DNA from: Lachnospiraceae bacterium
Lineage (GTDB): Bacteria > Bacillota > Clostridia > Lachnospirales > Lachnospiraceae
NCBI GenBank assembly: GCA_019421365.1
Contig: JAHZFJ010000028.1
Location: 1 to 55,407, forward strand
Direction of reading: 5' to 3'
DNA: 55,407 bases
Under the pieces are notes generated by a model, which saw nothing but the letters and a program-made list of their open reading frames with translations, was not told where the DNA came from and did not search any database. Both the position numbers and the translations under genes were made by a program. This document shows, in pieces, positions 17,103 through 25,923 of this stretch (the stretch's first letter is position 1; each line of letters opens with the position of its first letter).

Positions 17103-17132
17103 CTTGCATAAAATTCAAGAAAGATGTATAAT
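17103..17132 (+). promoter_or_regulatory. Promoter with ArgR-box-like dyad before GNAT-argJBD
   Basis: TTGCAT (17104-17109), 17-bp spacer, TATAAT (17127-17132). The -35 lies inside CTTGCATAAAATTCAAG (17103-17119), a dyad like the ArgR consensus (TGxAT...ATxCA) but with a spacing one base shorter. A half-site TTATGCAAG lies further upstream near 16946. Confidence 0.45.
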
Positions 17133-17171
17133 TATAAAAACCTGGTACTGCTAAGTTGAATGGAGAACAGA

Positions 17172-17609
17172 ATGATTAGAAAAATGACAATTGATGATTA
17201 TGATAAGGTATATAAGTTATGGACGACAATTGAAGGATTTGCTATTCGTAGCTTAGACGATTCTCGTGAAGGTATTGAAAGATTCCTTAAAAGAAATCCA
17301 AACACCAGTGTAGTATATGAAGATAATCATGAAATTATAGGCGCAATTTTATGTGGGCATGATGGACGACAAGGGTACTTTTATCATGTATGTGTACATA
17401 ATGATTATAGGAATCACGGGATCGGACATGAGATGGTTGGGGCAGCAATGAATGCTTTGAAAGAAGAGAAGATTAATAAAGTCAATTTGGTTGCTTTCAC
17501 ACAGAATGCGGTAGGGAATACATTCTGGAGTGAATTGGGCTGGAAGTTTAGAAGAGATCTTAATAATTATGACTACACGATTATGGAGGATCAGATAACA
17601 ATTATATAA
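17172..17609 (+). CDS. GNAT family N-acetyltransferase
   Basis: 145 aa covering a single GNAT fold. The acetyl-CoA loop is VHNDYRNHGIGHEMV (Q/RxxGxG/A motif); the end, FWSELGWKFRRDLNNY, is typical of small-molecule acetyltransferases. ATG 17160 has no ribosome site, whereas ATG 17172 has GGAG six bases upstream and is chosen. It stands before argJ, argB and argD behind an ArgR-like promoter. An N-acetylglutamate-forming role is therefore conceivable but not shown; argJ can supply that activity itself. Confidence 0.85.
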   Translation: MIRKMTIDDYDKVYKLWTTIEGFAIRSLDDSREGIERFLKRNPNTSVVYEDNHEIIGAILCGHDGRQGYFYHVCVHNDYRNHGIGHEMVGAAMNALKEEKINKVNLVAFTQNAVGNTFWSELGWKFRRDLNNYDYTIMEDQITII

Positions 17610-17613
17610 ATAC

Positions 17614-17785
17614 CTCAAACTTCGCACTTGAAGATTTCGAGAGTAGGTAATTACTATATTCAACGAAAAACCCGCTTCCGCTTAGCTTCACACGTAGTCA
17701 GTACAGTGCTGACGTGTTCAGATAGTTTTTCTTATGAATGTAGCAACTACCTACTCTAAATAAAGTTTTTTGTACGAAGTTTGAG
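17614..17785. repeat. Dispersed palindromic repeat, copy A (MITE-like)
   Basis: A 172-bp noncoding element whose ends are inverted repeats: CTCAAACTTCGCAC (17614-17627) and its complement with one mismatch (17772-17785). Inner arms AGAGTAGGTAATTACTATAT and its counterpart near 17738-17758 pair again, and a third pair surrounds the centre (CACACGTA ... GACGTGTTC). TAAATA flanks it on both sides (17607-17612 and 17786-17791), possibly a target duplication. It lies between the GNAT gene and argJ, and the left TAAATA contains the GNAT stop codon. Confidence 0.8.
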
Positions 17786-17841
17786 TAAATAACATTATAA
17801 AGAAAGGGAAGCCACAGATACATATCTTATAGAGAAGTGGC

Positions 17842-19077
17842 ATGGTAAAAAGTATGAAAGTTATTGATGGTGGAGTTACAGCAGCAAAAGGATATCAGGC
17901 AGCAAGTGTAGCTGCAGGAATTAAATATCAAAACCGAAAAGATATGGCGCTTATCTATAGTGAGGTACCTTGTGTCTCAGCCGGTACATTCACAAGAAAC
18001 GTGGTAAAAGCTGCACCTGTTCGTTGGGATCAAGAAGTTATTAAGAACTCTAATAATGTTCAAGCAATTATTGTAAATAGTGGAATTGCCAATGCATGTA
18101 CCGGAGAGATGGGTATGGAGAACAATAAAGCCATGGCTGAAGCGGTAGCAGAGAAATTAAATCTAACTGCGGATATGGTTTTAACTGCCTCGACTGGTGT
18201 AATTGGAAAACAATTGAATATGGAACCAGTTTTTTATGGAATTAATCAATTAGTAGAAGATCTATCAACTACCATAGAAGCAGGAACTTTGGCAGCAGAA
18301 GCGATAATGACTACAGATACTTGTAAGAAAGAAGTAGCAGTTCAGTTTGAGATTGAGGGAAAAACAGTAACCATTGGTGCTATGTCAAAAGGTTCTGGAA
18401 TGATTCACCCCAATATGGGAACTATGTTGGCATTTCTTACGACCGATGTTGCAATTAGCAAAGAACTATTACAAGAAGCACTATATGAGGATGTGCAAAG
18501 TACATATAATATGATTTCTATTGATGGAGACACTTCAACAAATGATAGCTGTTTCTTATTAGCAAACGGAATGGCTGGTAATACAGCGATCACTACTAAA
18601 GATGATAATTATTATAGATTTGTAGAAGCTTTGAATGTCGTGAATACAACATTAGCAAAACTTATGGCTAGCGACGGAGAAGGTGCAACCAAATTATTAG
18701 AAGTAAAGGTTGTCAATGCAGAATCAAAGACAGAAGCTGTTACATTAAGTAAATCTGTGATTACTTCAAATTTAGTTAAGACAGCTGTTTACGGTAATGA
18801 TGCAAACTGGGGACGTATCTTATGTGCACTTGGTTATGCAGGTATGGATTTTGATCCTGAGAAAGTTGATTTATACATTGAAAGTGCAGATGGTAAACTT
18901 AAATTAGTTGAAGATGGCATGGAAACAGAGTATAGTGAAGATTTTGCCACTAAGATTCTATCAGGAAAAGAAGTTTGTGCAATCATTGATATGAAGAGGG
19001 GTAAAGCAATGGCGACCGCTTGGGGCTGTGATTTAACATATGATTATATTAAAATTAACGCAGATTACCGTTCATAA
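17842..19077 (+). CDS. argJ: Bifunctional ornithine acetyltransferase / N-acetylglutamate synthase
   Basis: 411 aa, full length. It moves the acetyl group from N-acetylornithine to glutamate and may also make N-acetylglutamate from acetyl-CoA. The self-cleavage site precedes T194 in SGMIHPNMGTMLAF; the beta chain then starts with that Thr. ISIDGDTSTNDS is another signature. The start at 17842 has only a weak ribosome site; ATG 17854 is possible. It is the first recognised arg gene after repeat copy A. No argC is present here, although many Firmicutes have argC directly before argJ. Confidence 0.96.
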   Translation: MVKSMKVIDGGVTAAKGYQAASVAAGIKYQNRKDMALIYSEVPCVSAGTFTRNVVKAAPVRWDQEVIKNSNNVQAIIVNSGIANACTGEMGMENNKAMAEAVAEKLNLTADMVLTASTGVIGKQLNMEPVFYGINQLVEDLSTTIEAGTLAAEAIMTTDTCKKEVAVQFEIEGKTVTIGAMSKGSGMIHPNMGTMLAFLTTDVAISKELLQEALYEDVQSTYNMISIDGDTSTNDSCFLLANGMAGNTAITTKDDNYYRFVEALNVVNTTLAKLMASDGEGATKLLEVKVVNAESKTEAVTLSKSVITSNLVKTAVYGNDANWGRILCALGYAGMDFDPEKVDLYIESADGKLKLVEDGMETEYSEDFATKILSGKEVCAIIDMKRGKAMATAWGCDLTYDYIKINADYRS

Positions 19078-19157
19078 ATAGCCAATATCGGAGCTGTATA
19101 ATAGAGGTTTGGAATAGATAGGAAAATAATCAAAATGGATTAGATAGGAGAATCGAG

Positions 19158-20048
19158 ATGGAAACAATGGAACAAGTAATGATAAAGGCACAGACTCTAA
19201 TTGAGGCTCTACCGTATATACAGAAATTTAATAATAAGAAAGTAGTAGTAAAGTATGGTGGAAGCGCAATGTTAGATGAGAATCTACAAGCAAATGTTAT
19301 TAAAGATGTTGCACTTCTTAAGTTGATCGGAATGAAACCTATTATTGTACATGGTGGCGGAAAGGAAATTAGCAAGTGGCTGAATAAAGTTGGTAAAGAA
19401 ACAGAGTTCGTAGAAGGACTTCGTGTAACAGATGAAGAAACTATGGAAATTGCAGAGATGGTGCTAAACAAAGTAAATAAGCATCTAGTACAGATGGTTG
19501 AACAAATCGGTGTGAAGGCTGTTGGTGTATGTGGTAAAGATGGTGCTACGATTAAAGTTGAGAAGAAGATGCCAAATGGCAAAGATATTGGTTTCGTTGG
19601 AGATATCAAACAAGTAAATACCGGATTAATCGATACCTTGATTGAGAATGACTTCATTCCTGTAATTGCCCCAATTGGAATTGATGATTCCTATCAAACT
19701 TACAACATTAATGCTGATGATGCTGCATGTGCGGTAGCACAAGCAATCGGTGCAGAGAAATTAGCCTTCCTTACAGATATTGAAGGGGTCTATACGGATC
19801 CAGATGATAAGGATACTCTCATCTCAGTACTTACACTTAATCGTGCTGATGAATTAATTAACGATGGTTTTATCGGTGGAGGAATGCTTCCCAAATTAAA
19901 GAACTGTATTGATGCAGTTCGTAATGGTGTTGCAAGAGTACATATTCTTGATGGTAGAAGAGAACATTGCTTACTACTAGAATTCTTTACAAATCGTGGT
20001 ATTGGAACAGCAATTATTGATAATGAAGGGTGGTTAGAGAATGAATAA
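19158..20048 (+). CDS. argB: Acetylglutamate kinase
   Basis: 296 aa. Phosphorylates N-acetylglutamate with ATP, the second step of the cyclic arginine pathway. Amino-acid-kinase motifs: VVKYGGSAM, IVHGGGKEI, INADDAACAVAQ, FLTDIEGVY and GGGMLPKLKNC. The N-terminal helix before the kinase core is of the kind found in arginine-inhibited hexameric enzymes. TAGGAGA precedes the start. Its last eight bases overlap argD. Confidence 0.97.
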   Translation: METMEQVMIKAQTLIEALPYIQKFNNKKVVVKYGGSAMLDENLQANVIKDVALLKLIGMKPIIVHGGGKEISKWLNKVGKETEFVEGLRVTDEETMEIAEMVLNKVNKHLVQMVEQIGVKAVGVCGKDGATIKVEKKMPNGKDIGFVGDIKQVNTGLIDTLIENDFIPVIAPIGIDDSYQTYNINADDAACAVAQAIGAEKLAFLTDIEGVYTDPDDKDTLISVLTLNRADELINDGFIGGGMLPKLKNCIDAVRNGVARVHILDGRREHCLLLEFFTNRGIGTAIIDNEGWLENE

Positions 20049-21219
20049 ATGTATTGAAGTAAGTAATCAGAATTTTATGCCTGTATACAACCGTTATCCC
20101 ATTGCTATAGAAAAAGGTGACGGAGTCTATCTATACGATAACGAAGGTAAGAAGTATCTTGATTTTGCAGCGGGAATCGCTGTATTTGCCTTTGGCTATA
20201 ACAACCAAGAATATAATGATGCACTTAAGGAACAAATCGACAAGATCATTCATACTTCAAATCTCTATTATAATGTACCAGCTGCGGACGCGGCAGCAAA
20301 ATTCAATAAGGCTTCTGGAATGGATAGAGTATTCTTCACAAACAGTGGTACAGAGGCAATAGAAGGAGCAATCAAATTAGCTAGAAAATATGCTTATAAC
20401 AAGACAAAAACCAATGATAGTGAGATTATCTCTATGAATCATTCTTTCCATGGTAGAAGTACCGGTGCTCTTGCAGTAACAGGCCAACCGAAATACCAGG
20501 AAGCATTTCGTCCGTTGATTAATGGAGTTGTATTTGCGGATTTCAATGATCTTGACAGTGTGAAAGAGAAAATATCTGATAAAACCTGTGCAATAATAGT
20601 AGAGCCTATTCAAGGTGAAGGTGGTTTGTACCCAGCAAAGAAGGATTTCTTAGAAGGGCTGCGTACGTTATGTGATGAGAATGATATCGTATTAATCTTT
20701 GATGAGATTCAATGCGGCATGGGTAGAACCGGATCTATGTTTGCATATCAAGATTATGGCGTAAAACCAGATATCATCACATCTGCGAAAGCATTAGGTT
20801 GTGGAGTACCTGTAGGAGCATTTGCTGCTACAGAGCGTGTGGCGAATGCATTTGAACTAGGCGATCATGGAACAACTTACGGATTCAATCCATTAGTAAC
20901 AGCTGCAGTAAGTAAAGTTTTCGATATGTTCGAAAGTTATCATCTTGTAGATCATGTTAAGGAAGTTTCAGCATATCTAGAAGAAAAACTAGATGAGCTA
21001 GTGAAAGAATATGATTTTGCAATCGAAAGACGTGGTAAGGGGTTAATGCAAGGTCTTGAGCTATCAAAACCTGTAAATGATATTGTAGCAAAAGCAATGG
21101 ACAATGGTTTGATCATTATATCGGCAGGAGCTAATATTTTACGTTTTGTACCACCGCTAGTAATTACCAAAGATGATATAGATGCAATGATTGCAATTCT
21201 TAAGAAATGTTTGAGTTAA
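20041..21219 (+). CDS. argD: Acetylornithine aminotransferase
   Basis: 392 aa class III pyridoxal-phosphate transaminase that converts N-acetylglutamate semialdehyde to N-acetylornithine. Visible marks are FFTNSGTEAIEGAIKLARKY, the HSFHGRS loop, IFDEIQCGMGRTG, and the cofactor Lys at about residue 250 in SAKALGCGVPVGAF. It overlaps argB by eight bases, which indicates translational coupling. Confidence 0.96.
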   Translation: MNKCIEVSNQNFMPVYNRYPIAIEKGDGVYLYDNEGKKYLDFAAGIAVFAFGYNNQEYNDALKEQIDKIIHTSNLYYNVPAADAAAKFNKASGMDRVFFTNSGTEAIEGAIKLARKYAYNKTKTNDSEIISMNHSFHGRSTGALAVTGQPKYQEAFRPLINGVVFADFNDLDSVKEKISDKTCAIIVEPIQGEGGLYPAKKDFLEGLRTLCDENDIVLIFDEIQCGMGRTGSMFAYQDYGVKPDIITSAKALGCGVPVGAFAATERVANAFELGDHGTTYGFNPLVTAAVSKVFDMFESYHLVDHVKEVSAYLEEKLDELVKEYDFAIERRGKGLMQGLELSKPVNDIVAKAMDNGLIIISAGANILRFVPPLVITKDDIDAMIAILKKCLS

Positions 21220-21243
21220 ATCATTTGGGGAGGCGTAATTTAA

Positions 21244-21402
21244 ATGAATGTAGTATACGAAACGCGAAAAGATTTACCGTGTAAGGAATTGCATGATTTG
21301 TTTTTTGCAGTCGGTTGGTCGGATGGAAAGATAACTCCTGCGATGTTAGATAACTTTAACAAAGGTTTTATAAATTCAACTCTTGTGATTTTTGTTCTTT
21401 AG
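21244..21402 (+). pseudogene. 5' fragment of a GNAT acetyltransferase gene
   Basis: A 52-codon frame with a good ribosome site (GGGGAGG) 25 bases after argD. Its sequence (FFAVGWSDGKITPAMLDN, then GFINSTLVI) matches the N-terminus of a common small GNAT family. The frame stops where the acetyl-CoA-binding half should start. No continuation is found downstream in any frame, so it is a truncated gene, not a simple frameshift. It still could be co-transcribed with the arg genes. Confidence 0.7.
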
Positions 21403-21453
21403 AATTATTTATACGGGTAGTCAGTCCTATCTTATACATAGCCGAGTGAAAGG

Positions 21454-21834
21454 CTATGTACAAGATGGATAAAAGCGACCTGTAATATCTGATACGCACA
21501 CCTCGATTTCATCACGTCTATTGAAACAATCATCAACACCAATACATCTAATAATCGCATTACCAAATCCAATAACACTAGCAAAACCACCATTGACAGG
21601 AACATCTACTTCAATACATACTAATTGATTTCTTGATATGCAACGCATCTTAAGCCCACTGGTTCGGCTGAGTAAGCGAAAGATAATCTGACATGGGTCC
21701 GCACAGTAGGTATAAAACATTGGTAAAACGAATGGTTGATTATCTTCAGCAACGCCAAGGCGACATATGTTAGTGCGGTTAAGCACCCAGATAATATCAT
21801 CATGCGTTAAGGCTCTCTCACAATTTTGTCCCAT
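21454..21834 (-). CDS. Pyridoxamine 5'-phosphate oxidase-like flavoprotein
   Basis: 126 aa with the split-barrel FMN-binding pattern of the NimA/PNPOx-like family: ICRLGVAEDNQPFVLPMFY near the N-terminus, then LVCIEVDVPVNGGFASVIGFGNA. The family uses FMN or F420; the substrate is unknown. AAGGAG lies about ten bases before the start. The stop lies in a 13-bp hairpin (21431-21464) without a T-run. It is divergent from the large palindromic element at 21968. Confidence 0.75.
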   Translation of the reverse strand: MGQNCERALTHDDIIWVLNRTNICRLGVAEDNQPFVLPMFYTYCADPCQIIFRLLSRTSGLKMRCISRNQLVCIEVDVPVNGGFASVIGFGNAIIRCIGVDDCFNRRDEIEVCVSDITGRFYPSCT

Positions 21835-21967
21835 AAATCACCGGCTCCTTATAACTATTATAGAATAGTTTATGGATATTTTCTTCAATGGTTCCTTACG
21901 TAAATGCATATTTCGTAATAGTATGGGGAGAATAAAGATAAGTGATGGTAATATCTAATATCAGAAA

Positions 21968-22450
21968 GGATTCGGGTGTCAAAAGGTCTCAGTTAAGTTA
22001 ATGATGAATAATAATAATATTTATTCGTCATAACCTATAATCACTTGTGTATCAGCAAAACTGTAAAAGCAAAACTCTTAAAACATAGATAAACTTCTTG
22101 CATAACGTACTATGACTAAAAAACGGTAGTGAAGCACGTATAGTACTTCTTAGTGTGTACTCAGAAAACAAGGAAGGCGAGGCAGGGACGCCGAGCCAGC
22201 CTGAGCTGCGGCAGGATGTCGCATCGATGGCGGTTCCACATCAATTGATGCATGTGGCGTACACACATAGAAGTACTTAGGTGCGCAACGTGTTTTGTGT
22301 CATAGAGTGTTATGTAAGAAGTTATGAGAAATATGGGCGGAGTTTTGATATAACAATATTAGAATACACAAGTGTTAAATATACTTTAAACGAATAAATA
22401 TTCTTGGTTATTCATTCGAAAAAGAAATAGACCTTTTGACACACGAATCC
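21968..22450. repeat. 483-bp nested palindromic element with GC-rich core
   Basis: Noncoding. The outer 22 bases (21968-21989) are repeated inverted at 22429-22450 with one mismatch. Successive inner pairs, in order, are 22016-22027/22391-22402 (12 of 12), 22042-22052/22364-22374 (11 of 11), 22070-22077/22340-22347 (8 of 8), 22092-22106/22309-22323 (14 of 15) and 22142-22160/22259-22277 (17 of 19). The centre, 22161-22258, is GC-rich in an AT-rich genome and contains its own small hairpins (CCACAT...ATGTGG; GGCG...CGCC). Transcribed, it would fold as one long hairpin. No reading frame of note. It is either a MITE-type mobile element or a structured RNA. Confidence 0.8.
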
Positions 22451-22482
22451 TATAAATATCAAAAGTTGAAAGGATTGAGGTT

Positions 22483-22917
22483 ATGTGGGGTTTTTTAATT
22501 GCGATTATATCAGGTATATTAATGAGTGTTCAAGGGATCTTCAATACGGGAGTTACCAAGGAAACAAGCATTTGGATATCAAGTAGTTTTGTTCAGTTTA
22601 CGGCTCTAATTGTTTGTCTAATTGCTTGGTTTGTCACGGGTAGAGAAAGTAATTTCCAAGCATTATTTCATATTGAACACAAGTATATGCTATTAGGTGG
22701 TGCAATAGGTGCGTTCATTACATTTACAGTTATAAAGAGTATCGGTAGTTTAGGTCCAGCAAAAGCGGCAATGCTTATTGTAATAGCCCAATTAGTCATG
22801 TCTTATGTCATAGAATTAATGGGATTATTCGAAGTGGAGAAAGTCCCTTTTCAATTCCGTAAATTAGTGGGTGTAGCATTATGTATAGCCGGTTTTATTA
22901 CTTTCAAGTGGGAGTAA
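22483..22917 (+). CDS. DMT superfamily transporter, YdcZ/DUF606 type
   Basis: 144 aa, almost entirely membrane: segments at about 3-20, 32-50, 67-85, 90-110 and 123-141. MWGFLIAIISGILMSVQGIFN and SLGPAKAAMLIVIAQLV are typical of the DUF606 group of drug/metabolite transporters, which are half-size and probably work as dimers. The start follows AAAGGATTGAGG. It begins 33 bases after the palindromic element, so that element may carry or disturb its promoter. Ligand unknown. Confidence 0.85.
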   Translation: MWGFLIAIISGILMSVQGIFNTGVTKETSIWISSSFVQFTALIVCLIAWFVTGRESNFQALFHIEHKYMLLGGAIGAFITFTVIKSIGSLGPAKAAMLIVIAQLVMSYVIELMGLFEVEKVPFQFRKLVGVALCIAGFITFKWE

Positions 22918-23045
22918 ATAAATATAGAAAATCGAAGTAAAATCAATTAAATGGAAAAAGTAAAAAAAAATTAAGAATTATAGAGTGAAATTAGTTGAAA
23001 TGCCTCTTGTAATACCAGTTTTTATTGAGTAAAATATAACTTATG

Positions 23046-23102
23046 AGAAGTAGTAAAGCTACTTCTTGGGCTCGAATGTGAGAGACCATACTCCAGAAGG
23101 AG
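23046..23102 (+). promoter_or_regulatory. Two small hairpins in the comEA leader
   Basis: AGAAGTAG-taaag-CTACTTCT (23046-23066) and ACTCC-agaa-GGAGT (about 23089-23102) lie one after the other in the 200-base leader before comEA. The second contains GGAG but is not the ribosome site of comEA. No known riboswitch class was recognised. Confidence 0.3.
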
Positions 23103-23121
23103 TCATAAGAAAGGAAACGAT

Positions 23122-23796
23122 ATGAACAATAAGAAAATCGTAAAAGTAAGTATTGCGATTGGTCTTATTGGATTAGTTTGCTTGGTTTGTTATTTTCTAA
23201 GTTATAATAGCAAATCTACTGGTATATCATTATCAGATGACAGTGAAGAGAGAGTAGTTGAAACAAGTGACATCGAGGAATCAGACAGTATACAGGAGGC
23301 TTCTTTGGATTTAGGGAATCCGGAGGAAACTAGCACTTCTGTGGAGCAAGTAAGTATTGCAGTCCACGTATGTGGACAAGTTAAGAAACCTGGTGTCTAT
23401 ACTCTTGCCCAGGGAGCAAGAGTTAGCGATGCAATCGATGCAGCTGGGGGATTAACGAAAGATGCAGCAGGAGATTTCATTAACCAGGCACAGAAAGTAG
23501 AAGATGAACAACAAGTGTATGTGCCTAGCCAAGAGGAAGCGAAAGAATCGCCAAAAGTAATACAACAAGAGACGAATAACGAAAGTCATTCAGAGAATAA
23601 AGGTCTGGTTAATATTAATCAGGCAACAAGGGAAGAATTTATGACTCTACCTGGTATAGGAGAGGCAAAGGCAGACATGATCATTACTTACAGAGAAGAA
23701 CATGGAAAGTTTGCTTCTATTGAAGATATTAAGAATATTTCGGGAATCAAAGATGGAGTCTTTAATAAAATCTGCGATTTAATAACAACAGATTGA
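23122..23796 (+). CDS. comEA: ComEA-like DNA-binding protein
   Basis: 224 aa: an N-terminal membrane anchor (about 7-28), an acidic linker (about 35-72) and an SLBB domain (about 74-125: VAVHVCGQVKKPGVYTLAQG). A helix-hairpin-helix domain follows (about 160-222: VNINQATREEFMTLPGIGEAKA, IKNISGIKDGVFNKI). ComEA binds incoming double-stranded DNA outside the membrane during transformation. It opens a tight cluster with a two-component system, a GerMN lipoprotein and comEC. Confidence 0.93.
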   Translation: MNNKKIVKVSIAIGLIGLVCLVCYFLSYNSKSTGISLSDDSEERVVETSDIEESDSIQEASLDLGNPEETSTSVEQVSIAVHVCGQVKKPGVYTLAQGARVSDAIDAAGGLTKDAAGDFINQAQKVEDEQQVYVPSQEEAKESPKVIQQETNNESHSENKGLVNINQATREEFMTLPGIGEAKADMIITYREEHGKFASIEDIKNISGIKDGVFNKICDLITTD

Positions 23797-23806
23797 GGTG
23801 ATTGGT

Positions 23807-24496
23807 GTGAGCAAGAAAGTATTGGTAGTAGATGATGAAAAATTAATCGTGAAAGGTATACGATTTAGTTTAGAGCAAGATGGAATGGAAGTGGATTGTG
23901 CATATGATGGGGAAGAAGCACTTACTATGGCAAAACACAAAGAATATGATGTCATTCTATTAGATGTGATGTTACCAAAGTTAACAGGTTTTGAGGTTTG
24001 CCAACAAATCCGTGAATTTTCTGATATGCCTATTATTATGCTAACAGCAAAAGGTGATGATATGGATAAGATTCTTGGGCTTGAGTACGGAGCTGATGAT
24101 TATATAACAAAACCTTTTAATATATTAGAAGTTAAAGCTAGAATTAAGGCAATTATGAGAAGAAGTTCAAAGAAAGAAGCGAATAATGCAACAGAGAAGA
24201 TTGCAACTTTTGGAGAACTTAAGATTGACTGTGAAAGCAGACGTGTCTATATTCGAGGTAAGGAAGTCAATCTTACCGCAAAAGAATTTGATCTATTAGA
24301 ACTTCTTATCTTTAATCCAAATAAAGTATATAGCCGTGAGAACCTTCTTAACACGGTATGGGGATATGATTATCCAGGCGATGCTAGAACAGTAGATGTA
24401 CACATTCGTAGACTTCGTGAGAAAATAGAAGATAATCCAAGCGAACCTAAATATATACATACAAAATGGGGTGTTGGCTATTTTTTCCAAGGTTAA
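23807..24496 (+). CDS. OmpR/PhoB-type response regulator in the com cluster
   Basis: 229 aa. The receiver has D9-D10-E11, phospho-acceptor D53 (ILLDVML) and the YITKPF Lys; the winged-helix domain (about 130-229) has NLTAKEFDLLELL and ends WGVGYFFQG. A GTG at 23798 is open, but GAGGTGAT (23795-23802), complementary to the 16S rRNA tail, is ideally spaced for GTG 23807. The gene starts 10 bases after comEA and its end overlaps the kinase frame. The features resemble PhoP/WalR-type regulators, but the target genes are unknown. Confidence 0.93.
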   Translation: MSKKVLVVDDEKLIVKGIRFSLEQDGMEVDCAYDGEEALTMAKHKEYDVILLDVMLPKLTGFEVCQQIREFSDMPIIMLTAKGDDMDKILGLEYGADDYITKPFNILEVKARIKAIMRRSSKKEANNATEKIATFGELKIDCESRRVYIRGKEVNLTAKEFDLLELLIFNPNKVYSRENLLNTVWGYDYPGDARTVDVHIRRLREKIEDNPSEPKYIHTKWGVGYFFQG

Positions 24497-25910
24497 ATCA
24501 AACAAATTTTTAGGAAGTATGAAAGCACAGCTATTAGCTGTGCTTATCCTTGTCGGTTGTATACCAATGATAATCTTTGCTATGGTTATTACTTCAACGT
24601 ATAACGAACAGGCTCACAACCAAAGAATATCAGAGCTTAAGTACCATGGTAATATGATTGCAGATTTACTTGTATCAACAGGATATTTTAGTAGTCCTAA
24701 TTCTAAGGAAGTTAACACAGAAATCGATCAATTGGCAGAAATCTATGATGGTCGTATTGTTGTTGTAGATAGTGGTTTGCATATAGTCAAGGATACGTAT
24801 GGTCTTGAAGAAGGAAAGACAATCATATCAGAGGAAGTAATAAAATGTTTTCGTGGAACGAATAGTACGTATATCGATTTAGACCAACAGTTTGTTGAAA
24901 TAACTTTACCGATATCACATCTTGAGACGAAAGAAATAATCGGTGTTATTGTTATGAGTTTCTCCACAAAGAGTATTATAGATATTACAAGTATTGTTGA
25001 AAGTAAAGCAGGAGTTTTATGTATTGCGATAGTAATAGCTGTAATTATGTTAGCTGTCTTGTACTCATTCTATGTAACGAAACCATTTAAGAAATTTACT
25101 AGCTCAATTGATCGTCTGACAGAAGGATATCTAGATGAGAAACTAACCGTGTCTGGTTTTACAGAGATGAAAAATATATCGGAATCATTTAATCATATGA
25201 TTGTAAGGATGCAGAAGTTAGAAAAATCGAGGCAAGAATTCGTATCCAATGTATCTCATGAATTAAAGACTCCTATTACATCAATTAAGGTATTAGCTGA
25301 TTCGCTTGTTATGCAAGAAGATGCGCCAATTGAGATGTATCGTGAATTCATGGTTGATATTACAGACGAAATCGAGAGAGAGAATAAGATTATCAACGAT
25401 TTATTATCACTTGTTAAGTTGGACAAAACTGCGAGTGAGATGAATATAGCAAGTATAAATATTAATGAATTATTAGAACAATTAATGAAGCGATTACGAC
25501 CAATTGCAGCAAAGAGGAATATTGAAGTTGTATTAGAGAGTTATCGTCCGGTTATTGCAGAGGTTGATGAAGTGAAGTTATCCTTAGCAATCTCCAATCT
25601 TATTGAGAATGCAATTAAATATAATGTTGATGAAGGTTGGGTTAGAGTATCGCTGAATGCGGATCATAAATTCTTCTATATCAAGGTATCTGACTCTGGA
25701 GTTGGAATACCTGAAGATGCACAAGATTTTATATTCGAGAGATTCTACCGTGTAGATAAGGCAAGATCAAGAGAAACAGGTGGTACTGGTTTAGGATTGT
25801 CTATCACAAGAAATGCTATTCTTATGCATAGAGGAGCAATCAAGGTTTATAGTAAAGTAAATGAGGGTACAACTTTTACCGTTCGTATTCCTCTTAGTTA
25901 TATAGCGTAA
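24471..25910 (+). CDS. Sensor histidine kinase in the com cluster
   Basis: 479 aa from GTG 24471: membrane segment 1 (about 20-42), an extracytoplasmic sensor (about 45-175) and membrane segment 2 (about 180-202). HAMP (about 203-255), a dimerisation domain with H263 in VSHELKTP and a full ATPase domain (NLIENAIKYN, GTGLGLSI) follow. The start is uncertain: GTG 24471 overlaps the regulator by 26 bases, while ATG 24519 has AGGAAG only one base away. It partners the regulator at 23807 and lies between comEA and comEC. Confidence 0.93.
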   Translation: MLAIFSKVKSNKFLGSMKAQLLAVLILVGCIPMIIFAMVITSTYNEQAHNQRISELKYHGNMIADLLVSTGYFSSPNSKEVNTEIDQLAEIYDGRIVVVDSGLHIVKDTYGLEEGKTIISEEVIKCFRGTNSTYIDLDQQFVEITLPISHLETKEIIGVIVMSFSTKSIIDITSIVESKAGVLCIAIVIAVIMLAVLYSFYVTKPFKKFTSSIDRLTEGYLDEKLTVSGFTEMKNISESFNHMIVRMQKLEKSRQEFVSNVSHELKTPITSIKVLADSLVMQEDAPIEMYREFMVDITDEIERENKIINDLLSLVKLDKTASEMNIASININELLEQLMKRLRPIAAKRNIEVVLESYRPVIAEVDEVKLSLAISNLIENAIKYNVDEGWVRVSLNADHKFFYIKVSDSGVGIPEDAQDFIFERFYRVDKARSRETGGTGLGLSITRNAILMHRGAIKVYSKVNEGTTFTVRIPLSYIA

Positions 25911-25923
25911 GGGGGAGGCATAT

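Noticed and set aside
16790..17159. T-box leader before argG
   Set aside because: No T-box sequence (AGGGTGGNACCGCG type) and no specifier hairpin in the region; argG starts close to a plain ribosome site.
19130..19657. A 175-codon minus-strand frame
   Set aside because: Antisense shadow of argB, Ser/Thr/Pro-rich, no start signals.
21431..21464. Terminator at the end of the PNPOx-like gene
   Set aside because: The 13-base arms pair well, but no T-run follows on either strand, and the hairpin covers the stop codon.
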